A stretch of DNA of 14,609 nt from Spirogloea muscicola (lineage: Eukaryota > Streptophyta > Zygnematophyceae > Spirogloeales > Spirogloeaceae), in the NCBI GenBank assembly GCA_009602725.1, contig WELB01000347.1, positions 26,403 through 41,011 on the forward strand, read 5' to 3'. Under the pieces are notes generated by a model, which did no database searches, was not told the DNA's origin, and worked only from the letters and a program-made list of their open reading frames with translations. The position numbers and the translations under genes are program-made. Position 1 is the first letter of the stretch, and each line of letters begins with the position of its first letter. Positions 7,045 to 14,609 of this stretch are shown here, one piece after another.

Positions 7045-10000
7045 AGCCTCTCGCCGCGGCGGCCGCGTCGGCGGCGGCCGCGTCGGCGGCGGCGGCCGCG
7101 TCGTGCGGGTGCTCAACGTCGCGGAGAAGCCGTCGGTGGCCAAAGGCGTTGCCGCCATTCTGGCCGGCGGCCGCATGCCTGCGTCCCGGCCCGGCCGCTC
7201 TCCCTACAACCGCCTCTTTGACTTCCCGTACGCCATCCGCGGCCAGACTTGCCACATGGTCATGACCTCCGTGACGGGCCACCTCATGGAGCTCGACTTT
7301 CCGCCCGCTCTCCGCAAGTGGAGCGCCTGCGATCCCCTTGCACTATTTGACGTGCCCGTTGAGAAGCACGTGCCCCACGAGAAGCAGCCACTGCTCCAAG
7401 GCTTGCAGGAAGAGGCCCGCAGGCGTGTTCGCTGAACCCTGTCTCCCGTAGTGCAAGCGTCGGGTTGCATAGCGCCATCTCTGGTGCTTGCGTCGGTTGC
7501 ACCTGGCACGCACCTTGGCAGACACTCCCTCTGTCAGGCTCTCAAACATGCAACCGCCACCTCTGCTCCATTATTGTGGATTCCTGCTGGCGTGCAGCTG
7601 CCAGTGGCTGGTGCTCTGGCTCGACTGCGATCGAGAGGGCGAGAACATAGCATTTGAGGTGTTACAGGTCTGCCAGGCGGTCAACCCCCGACTGCGGGTG
7701 CTGCGTGCCCGCTTCTCTGCTCTGATTGACAGGTTGAGCCTGCCTCCAACTTGCTGACGTCGACCCAGCCAGTGACCCAGGATGGCCTGGCCTTGCTAGC
7801 GCAGGGCTCTGTGTAATCTGAGGACTACTTTGTAGGGCGTGGAACAAGTGAGTCCAGACTGCAGCATTGTCCATGGACCCAACTCTGAGCTGTTCTTACC
7901 ATTCCCCATGTCTGCCTCCAGAGAGATCCATCACGCAGTGCAGAACTTGGTGCAGCCAAACCGGCTATTTGCAGAGGCAGTTGACGCCCGCCAGGTCAGC
8001 GCTGCCCTGCTGTCCTACCAACAGACGTTGCAAGTGTTGCATTGCTTGAATGCTCTTAGTAGCTCTGACGCCTACAATTTTGTTTCGTCCTGGCTTATGC
8101 TTGCGGGAGGCTGAGCGTGCAGGAGATTGACCTCCGAATTGGTGCATCGTTTACGCGTTTCCAAACCATGCTGCTTCAGGACTGCTTTGAACTGCCCTCT
8201 ATTGAAGATGGCTCGCGAAAAGTTGTTCTCAGCTATGGACCATGCCAGGTTCCAGCTCATCAACATCGGCAACAAGGCTTGCAGTGGCTCAAGCTCTTCG
8301 TTCCTGCTCTCTTTGCATCTGCCAAGGGTGCTGCTGGTTAACTCAGACATAGCAGATGAATGTTTGTGTGCTCTGCAGTTCCCCACTTTGGGGTTTGTGG
8401 TTGAGCGCTACTGGCAAGTGCAGGCACACGTGCCTGAAGACTTCTGGTCAATCCAATGCACTTACACTCCTGAGGGCCAGCCTGCTCGTGCCGTCTTTGC
8501 TTGGCAGTAAGCAAACAAATCGTGCCCCTCAGCTCAACAAGTCGTGCTCGTGGAAGCCTTGTACACCTGCAGCCAGTCATTTAACACTGGATCTCGACTT
8601 TGGCCTTGATGGAGCAGGCGTGGCCGTCTCTTCGACCGATTAACAGCTGTTGTCCTCTATGAGATGTGCATGGAGCAGCCTCTTGCCAAGGTAACCCCAC
8701 GCCTTAAGCTTGTGCCAGATCTTTGCTCCTGATGTTCGTTTGACAGTAAGGCCCACGGCCGTGTGATTATTGTTCTGCTGTCAAGATGTTGTGCTAGGTG
8801 ACGGGAGTAGATGGCCGTGAGCGTCGAAAATTCCCACCACACCCACTGAACACAGTGGAGCTTCAGAAACGTGCCTCACGCTTTCTTCACCTCAGCTCGG
8901 AGCAGACCATGAAGGTAACACTCATGAGCCCCTAGGCAGTGGAGCAGCTCCTACTGGAGCTTGGCCCCTCTTGGTGGGTCACTGACCAGCACGGCTGCTG
9001 TCGTGTAGGTAGCTGAGGAGCTGTACCAGCAAGGCTACATCAGCTATCCTCGAACAGAGACAGACAGCTATCCAGAGGAGATGAACCTTGAGGTCAGGTC
9101 ATCCTCTACATATGTCAATCTCGGATCATCTGCCAAACTTTTGAGTACCGTGGTAAGTGACGCGAGATTTTCGTGGATTTTGCGTCTGGCTCCATCCAGC
9201 AGGCAATGATTGCAGAGCAGCAGGCACACCAGGCCTGGGGCCAGTATGCACGGAGGTTACTGGACCCAACTTGCGGGTTATTCCGACGACCAGGCAGCGG
9301 AGGACACAATGACCATGCTCATCCCCCAATCCATCCTGCACGCTTCTCACAAGGGGCAAACAACTGGACCCCAGCCCATGCTGTAAGGAAGACAGCATAC
9401 ATTTTCTACACAAAATTGTGCTTAAGCTTGCAACAGGATCCTGATGATTTCAGCTCATATCTTTGCTGGCCACTGTGAATAGGGATTGTACGAGCTTGTA
9501 GTACGGCACTTCTTGGCATGCGTCTCACAACCAGCTGTTGGTCAAGAGACTACGATATCAGCAACTATTGCCGGAGAGTGCTTCTGCGCCCGTGGGCTCA
9601 TGATAACTGCTGTAAGTTGGCCCTTCCTCACCTTTGCAACAGGATATGTCAGCGTTGCCAGCACCCGTCTTGCCTGCAATGTGCCATTTATCAATCAATT
9701 GAAGCTGAGCCAAGTCGTGCAACATTTGTAAACAGCGTAACTACCTGGACATCTACCGTTACGAATCTTGGGGGACATCCACTCTACCACATTTCCAGCT
9801 TCACCAGGAGGTGGGTTCAGAACCAGTACAATCTGACAGTTGCTCACTTGCTTCCTCAGCTGATACTGTGTCCTGTATATCTGCTTGGATGGCAGTTTCT
9901 TCCAACCGATCTCCTCCTTCAGCAAGGGACCACCGAGCCTCCTCACTTGCTTTCAGAAGCTGACCTCATCGGTCGCATGGACCAGGTGCAACCTCGTCCA

Positions 10001-11335
10001 CCTTCATTCAATCTTTCTCAATAAAAGCTTCGGTGCAATGTACAGGCAAAGTTGCAGCCACTTACAGCATACATCTGAGCAGGAGGGGATTGGGACAGAT
10101 GCAACCATGCACGATCACATCAAAAAGCTCCTGGACAGGCAGTACGCCACCAGGGACGCAAACTCCCGCTTCAGTCCTACATCTTTGGTGAGCGAGTCTC
10201 AGAAGGCGAGGATCTGATGTTCTAGTCTATTCTAACCTTAGCCTGTGTTTCTGCCTCCACTATTGCCAAAGAAGCTGTTGATTAATTTGAGCATAAATTT
10301 ATTACTGCTGACTGATGCTAGGGAGAGGCACTGGTTCTTGGATATGACGCAATGGGGTACGAGCTCTGGAAGCCGTATCTGAGAGCAATCATGGAGCGTG
10401 ACATGAAAGAAGTTAGTGAAGGCATGAAGACCAAGGACGACGTCCTCCGATCCACCTTAGCGCAAACAAAGGCTTGCTTTCAAGACGCCAGTTCACAGAA
10501 GGACAAGCTGGTAGAAGCCATGGAGTCCTTCTTCCCACGGTACCATCCTGCAACAGTCTCCGGTGATTGATAAGTAGCATGTACCTCTGACAACATACTG
10601 CAAGTCTGATAGGTCTAAGCACTTACCTTCTCTGCCTTGTATTGACCAGCCTCCAAGGGGGCCATGCGGCCGAAGGTCGGCGGGCTCCACAACGTGGCAT
10701 GCCTGTTCGCAAATGTCCTGCTTGTCTGAACACACCGATGCTCCTCAAGTCGTGTACGGTAAGCATCTTATGGCTGGTGTGCACAACAGCTTAGCATGTG
10801 CAACAAGAGACGCCCAGAAAGTGCCATCCTATCTACCTATTTACACACAGCTACTTCTGTGCGCAGGACGGAACCTACATTGTTGGTTGCGCGGCATACC
10901 CCATGGTTAGGATCGTCGAACACATGCTTTGACATGCATTTGCCATTGTAGGATTGCTAGGGGCTTTGACTTAGCTCATAGATTCATTGCGCTTGCAACA
11001 TTGACATCACACATGAGCATTCTACGTCATCTGTACAATGCTTTCTTGGCAGTGTCGGAAGGCCATATGGCTTCCACGTTGTACACTGGAAGCCACCGTG
11101 ACAGAGCTTGCGTGTCTCACATGCACCCCTGGTTTGTTGTGAACTCCTTCCTTGGATTTTGACATATCATTGGAGATGTTCTCGTCAGTGCTAGGCAAAC
11201 TTTGCTTTTAGCAACTAGTCGGAATGAAGCTAATGAAGTCCTTGTGAACATTGGTATGTGCAGGGCCTGTATATAAGATACAGTTGTCCTTCAATCGTAA
11301 TCAACTCCCGCCCTACATGAATGCCACCCATCTTG
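6932..11335 (+). CDS. TOP3A: DNA topoisomerase III alpha (type IA), 18 exons recognised, 3' end unresolved
   Basis: Type IA topoisomerase that passes single strands and, with a RecQ helicase and RMI1, dissolves double Holliday junctions; many homologues also act in mitochondria. Exons: 6932-7422, 7598-7732, 7922-7994, 8123-8248, 8379-8506, 8618-8690, 8798-8914, 9009-9092, 9203-9382, 9483-9611, 9736-9810, 9896-9985, 10083-10187, 10322-10539, 10650-10758, 10867-10905, 11053-11131, 11264-11335. Phases agree throughout, giving about 774 codons. The order is Toprim ([31 protein letters not shown]), [40 protein letters not shown] (catalytic Tyr about residue 394), [46 protein letters not shown] and MGYELWKP. 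C-terminal zinc fingers follow (CPAC...GCAAYPMCR; CLTC-PGPVYKI). Sequence is plant TOP3A type, not TOP3B. The start at 6932 is the in-frame ATG but gives an unusual Gly/Arg-rich leader. Intron 1 appears to be GC-AG. Confidence 0.93.
7423..7597 (+). other. Probable GC-AG intron in TOP3A
   Basis: Exon 1 must join TGCCAGTGGCTGGTGCTC (CQWLVL) to keep the conserved EAR[17 protein letters not shown] block. The only in-phase join that retains the CQ is CGCAG then GCGTGT as donor (GC instead of GT), with acceptor CGTGCAG at 7597. It yields [17 protein letters not shown] donor at 7427 can be joined in phase only by dropping the conserved Cys-Gln. Confidence 0.55.
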
Positions 11336-11502
11336 GTAAGAGCTCGATGCTCAAGTGCCAAAGCTCGTCATTGCCTCCATCAAATTGCCATGAGATGTAC
11401 AGTATATACGAGGCTTTACCTTCTGTATCAGGCTACAGGCGGGCCAACTTGTCTTCTGCTGCTAGTTTCTCCAACTTGCGGCTGCTGAGTGGGGGTTACT
11501 GA
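11264..11502 (+). other. Alternative read-through end of TOP3A into LINE remnant
   Basis: After [17 protein letters not shown] and NATHL the frame can either splice at a good donor (G then GTAAGA at 11336) or read on. Read-through continues open for 55 codons and ends at TGA 11500-11502. That TGA is the terminal codon of an embedded LINE fragment (SFSNLRLLSGGY). No downstream exon with the usual plant TOP3A CCHC knuckle was found, so read-through is a possible present-day 3' end. Confidence 0.35.
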
Positions 11503-11630
11503 GCAGGCACCCTTGATGGTCTCGTTGTCCGGCTTCCTTGGACCTTCTTTACGTTTGTAGGCTGGCTTTTCACAGCCTCGCCCCTCGGAAGAGCTGCTTC
11601 TCTTCTTCCTCTCTATTTAACGAAAGTTGT
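11440..11630 (+). mobile_element. Truncated LINE 3' end with tail, plus strand
   Basis: It encodes SFSNLRLLSGGY followed by TGA at 11500-11502, the shared last residues of the LINE family. After the stop comes a tail with TTGGACCTTC, GGCTGGCTTTTCACAGCC and GCCCCTCGG, comparable to the tail at 5560-5640. The tract AACTTGCGGCTGCTGAGTG with GGGGTTACTGAG is nearly the reverse complement of 13825-13862, so this copy faces that one across about 2.3 kb. Confidence 0.6.
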
Positions 11631-13239
11631 CTGGCACAGGTTGCATTGGAGGTTGTGATGCTCTCTTACACAATCTGACAGCAATGGACAATCATAGGCC
11701 TGGAACCAATGTGCCCCGTCGCGTGAGCCAGCAGAATTGTGCAATTATACTTGAGCATTGATATGTGGGAGGAGTTCCTAAACACAGAGCAAGAGGACTC
11801 TGCAGTTTCCAGATAAAACAGCTTTGTTTACCAAGTAGTTTCATGTGCAAGCTCACCAAGTCAGATGACCTCCTTCAGTTATATTAAATGACTTTTCTGC
11901 CAACCTGTCTTTCAGGCACGCACTTGACGATAGACCCATGACAAAGACGCTTCGAAGATGAGCAAAGGCTGCCTCCACCGAGTGATGAGTAAGCCATTAC
12001 AAATCTTATCCATTGCCTTACATCTACTATCTTGCGCACGCTGATATCAATGTTTGGAATCAGGACTACTCTACTTGCAGCACGCACTGAAACCCCAGCC
12101 TTTTCCCTCCATTTCTTAATTAGCATCATGCAGGAAGTACCTGGCAGACAATTAGCAGCAATCAGCAGCGCTGCACTGTACATGTGTAGTTGTCCCATAG
12201 ATGGTGAGAGCTAATACCCCTGCTCAAAAGCCTCCCAAGATGCCAGATTTGGCATCTTGTAATGAGTCACAAGTTGCACATGCAAGGCGTATACCATCGT
12301 CTCTTCAATTCGAGTAGCTCCTCATAGAACAAGCAGGTGCTGCATTGACGTTGTAGGCATCATGCCGCCTTGCCTCATAGACACTTGTCAACCATGTCTA
12401 TCATTGAAGATAGTACTAGGTTTTTCTGTATGCTGAGAGGCAATCTCCCACGTGCTTGATTGCCAACTTCAGGACGGAGATTATGAAGATCGATCATGTC
12501 ATACCAGACCACCAGCTAGAGGGTTCTGTTGCATGGTCTACTTCAGCGGTACAAGCTTTTTCGATGAAGTACCGCTGATGGTCCTCAAAGCATGCAAAAG
12601 ACAATACAAATACCTACTCCGAAAGAAGACAAGTGATGGAAAGGCCAACATATGCACTGCTGCGAATGTCGGCCCCACTACAGTGTGAAGCCATGAGCCA
12701 AAAGATGTCGTAGCAGGGCAATGCCTGCAACTTTCTGCACTGCACCCCAGATCCAAAGCATTGCATTTTGACTGGTAGTCATTCAGACACATGCTCCATG
12801 TCATGGGTCAGGCCAAACGGGTGGCCTGCACTTATCTACACAAAGTGTGCTGTATTTAGCTAAAGTAAATCAGTATGGTGCTTGAATGCTGAGAATTCTG
12901 CAAAAAATTCTGCGATCGCCAGCATGGAATTCTGATGACCCATGCACTTTAAGCTCGATCTGTGGCAGTTTACAATTTAGGTGAACCACACCCTGCGATA
13001 AAGTTGACAACAAACACTGAATGCTCTGGCAACGAGGTGACGCATACTAAGTTGTCTTCTATCTTACGATTGGCGGTATGACCTTGACATTGTCCACTTC
13101 TATTATCATTATCATGTCTGCACGGGCTGATGACAGCAGAGAAGTGTTCCACCACGTTGTACTTTGTAAGCATGAGGAGTCGGTACCCGCCGACAATGGC
13201 TCTCTTGCAAGACCACCACTCATACAAAATCAGATAGAG
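11631..13239. other. About 1.6 kb with no recognised gene
   Basis: Both strands were read. No exon chain could be assembled. The open frames (for example 11884-12198 minus, 12452-12688 plus, 12538-12804 minus) have no family motif that I recognise. One short candidate exon, 12134-12203 plus, is flanked by CAG and G/GTGAGA. It reads VPGRQLAAISSAALYM, which resembles the second cyclin repeat of TFIIB (pattern VPGRSP-I-A-AAIYM), but no neighbouring TFIIB exons were found, so I do not call a gene. The TOP3A 3' untranslated region or further 3' exons may lie here. Confidence 0.4.
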
Positions 13240-13760
13240 AGAAGGGCTCGCCCATTGACGATAGGGACTAGGAAAATCCAGTGGCTCTCCCAATTGGGGC
13301 AAGGGCTGTGAGAAGCTAGCCCGGGGGTCTGCTGTACTACTTTAGGAGAGGCCAATTCAAGCCAACACATTGTCCAGGCAGAATCTAGTGCGAAAGGCAA
13401 ATGAGATCAGAAGAAGCGAAAGCGCGGCCAGATTTAGTGGTGGCTGTGAGAGGCCAGCCCAAAGAGAGCAAGCGCGGCCAGATTATATGGTGGCTGGGAG
13501 AGGCCAGCCCAACGGATTGGACAAGGTCTGAAAGTGCCGGAGTGCTAAGGACTGAGACAGCAGCTGCGTTAGGAGAGATGTGCTCGCCCATAGAGAAGAG
13601 TGGCTGGCAAAGCCAGCCCAAAGCGTTAGGAGAGCTGTCGAAGAAAGGGCGCCCCAATTGAGGATAGGGGCTGGAAAAGCCAGCCCTCCCCCTCCCCTGA
13701 AGAAGAAAGTGCTCGCCCATTGAGAATAGGGGCTGGAACAACCAGCCCGAAAAAGAATGA
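13240..13760 (-). repeat. Array of about seven hairpin-forming LINE tail units
   Basis: Repeated units share the pattern GCTCGCCCATTGAGnATAGG followed by GGCTGG-4nt-CCAGCCC. Copies lie at about 13247-13285, 13286-13325, 13582-13620, 13648-13687 and 13711-13749. Two further exact-period units are at 13421-13470 and 13471-13520 (50 bp apart, each with GCGCGGCCAGATT and AGGCCAGCCCAA). Each GGCTGG/CCAGCC pair can fold into a short stem. The array sits on the 3' side of the minus-strand LINE stop at 13825, so it reads as an expanded retrotransposon 3' tail. Confidence 0.65.
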
Positions 13761-13868
13761 ACAGAGTACGAGAAGGGGGCCAGGGGAAGCGCTAAGTAAC
13801 AGAAACAAAGCTGCTACGAGACACTCAGTAACCCCTGCTAAGCAGCCGCAGATCAGAGATGCTGAGGC
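13761..13868 (-). mobile_element. Very short LINE 3' end with tail, minus strand
   Basis: On the minus strand the last codons read SSLSISDLRLLSRGY with TGA at 13827-13825. The downstream DNA to about 13761 is closely similar to 14370-14480 (AAAAAGAATGAACA, then GAAGGGGGC, GAAACAAAG and CACTCAGTAACCCCTGCTAA). Coding sequence is only about 14 codons before it meets, head-to-head, the oppositely oriented copy that starts near 13870. Confidence 0.65.
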
Positions 13869-13869
13869 T

Positions 13870-14327
13870 GCTCGCAGCAAGGCGGCCAAAAACGCCGACC
13901 ACCCTGCAGCAGATGAGTTCGTCCCTCTGGCTGTGAATGTGCACGGGGCTCTCGGGTCCCAGTGGCTCGACCTGCTGGCCAGGCTTGCGCGGCACGCTGT
14001 GTCCCGCAGGCGCGGTGAGCCGGCCGACTTCAACGCCGCTGGCTCGTGGGCCCAAGTCTATCGTATGCGATTGTCGATCTCTCTTCAGCGGTCCATGGCC
14101 CAAGCCTTGCATCTGCGGGCTGGCCGTGCCCTCGCTGCGGCCTCCGCCTTTCGTCAGGAGGATAGTTTTCCAGCAGCTAGTCTGTCGGATTTGAGGCTCC
14201 TCACTCGTAAGTACTGAGTGGTCCATCCTCCCCCCGTACTGCCATAGCTTCTTCAGGCCCCTTCTTCTTGCCCCTTCGTAGCTGCTAAGCGTTTCTGGGC
14301 TGGCTTTGCTAGGCCCCCTTCTCTATA
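13870..14327 (+). mobile_element. LINE (non-LTR retrotransposon) 3' end: C-terminal part of the reverse transcriptase ORF plus tail, plus strand
   Basis: Open frame to TGA 14215-14217. It reads ADEFVPLAVNVHGALGSQWL, then LARLARHAVSRR, YRMRLSISLQRSMAQALHLR, AGRALAAAS and a last SLSDLRLLTRKY. In my judgement the FVPLAV-x(3)-GALG...LARLA...R-LS--LQR pattern is the region after the reverse transcriptase domain of non-LTR elements. The RT domain itself is absent, so the copy is 5'-truncated. It is the longest copy of the family here and has no internal stop. The following 110 bases contain pyrimidine-rich stretches and a GGGCTGGCTTTGCTAGGCCC stem-loop, the family's 3' tail. There is no clear poly(A). 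Confidence 0.65.
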
Positions 14328-14609
14328 GAAGAAGAAAGGGCTCGCCCATTGAGGATATGGGCTGAAACAGCCAGCCCAAGAAAAAGAATGAACACAGTTC
14401 AAGAAGGGGGCTAAGCGAAGCACTTAGGTGAAGCACTAAGAAAGACAAGCACACAAGAAGAAACAAAGCAGCTACTAATCACTCAGTAACCCCTGCTAAG
14501 CAGTCGCAGGTCAGAGAGACTATGCTCCTGGAAGTATGTCCCCTGGCCAGAGCCAGAGGCAGCAGCGAGGGCTCGGCCGGCACGCAGGTGCAGCGCACGG
14601 GCCATTGAC
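14328..14609 (-). mobile_element. LINE 3' end with tail, minus strand, running off the window
   Basis: The minus strand reads SMARALHLRAGRALAAASGS, a short variable stretch, then SLSDLRLLSRGY and TGA at 14485-14483. The tail continues to about 14328 with the GCTCGCCCATTGAGGATATG unit and its stem-loop. It is in frame and intact as far as the window goes. Its tail abuts the tail of the plus copy (13870-14327), giving a tail-to-tail pair. Confidence 0.7.

Noticed and set aside
12970-13302. Minus-strand 110-codon open frame as a gene
   Set aside because: No recognisable motif, and its first part lies in the tail-repeat array.
13240-13760. CRISPR array
   Set aside because: Units are unevenly spaced, diverged, and without unique spacers of constant length. 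The context is eukaryotic and the units match retrotransposon tails.
11440-13868. LTR or DNA transposon bounded by inverted repeats
   Set aside because: The facing repeats each end in the same LINE coding terminus and stop codon followed by tail sequence, so they are two separate LINE 3' ends. No transposase or LTR hallmarks lie between.

Overview
The window looks like nuclear DNA of a green-lineage eukaryote, most likely a green alga. Three spliced genes match plant-type families: COX5B, a TauE/SafE-family membrane protein and topoisomerase III alpha. A fragment of a plant-type ABCF start is also present. Introns are short (about 85-410 nt) and mostly GT...(Y)GCAG. GC content is high at the 5' ends of genes and lower in introns and intergenic DNA. 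There are no bacterial operons or Shine-Dalgarno signals. Species and strain cannot be read from the sequence. I built all gene models by hand by joining splice sites in phase and comparing with remembered family patterns. No search or transcript data supports them.

Layout. (1) 1-1209, plus: nuclear-encoded cytochrome c oxidase subunit 5b, five exons; the start is not in frame in this assembly. (2) 1210-1815: intergenic, between two convergent genes. (3) 1816-about 5070, minus: TauE/SafE-family membrane protein with ten exons. Its first exon is broken by an 11-G homopolymer and ends at a single N (5072), which probably marks an assembly gap. (4) 5073-6945: nested mobile-element debris. It holds a frameshifted Myb/SANT-like repeat protein (plus), an antisense LINE 3' end, and two minus-strand 3' ends of the Myb/SANT-like family. 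The longer of these is fused in frame to an ABCF-like N-terminus. (5) 6932-11335 (or 11502), plus: topoisomerase III alpha, 18 exons recognised, with Toprim, catalytic tyrosine and C-terminal zinc fingers. (6) 11440-14609: repeat-rich DNA made of non-LTR retrotransposon 3' ends in alternating orientation, with tandem hairpin-forming tails, around about 1.6 kb in which I recognise no gene.

The three genes are unrelated housekeeping functions: respiration, membrane transport, and recombination or decatenation. The unusual content is the repeat system. Truncated LINE copies sit tail-to-tail at up to three places and carry a conserved GGGCTGG/CCAGCCC stem-loop in the 3' tail. A second repeat family with a Myb/SANT-like domain sits beside it. 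At the head of TOP3A, two start codons on opposite strands overlap in one CCATGG palindrome inside a tandem duplication.
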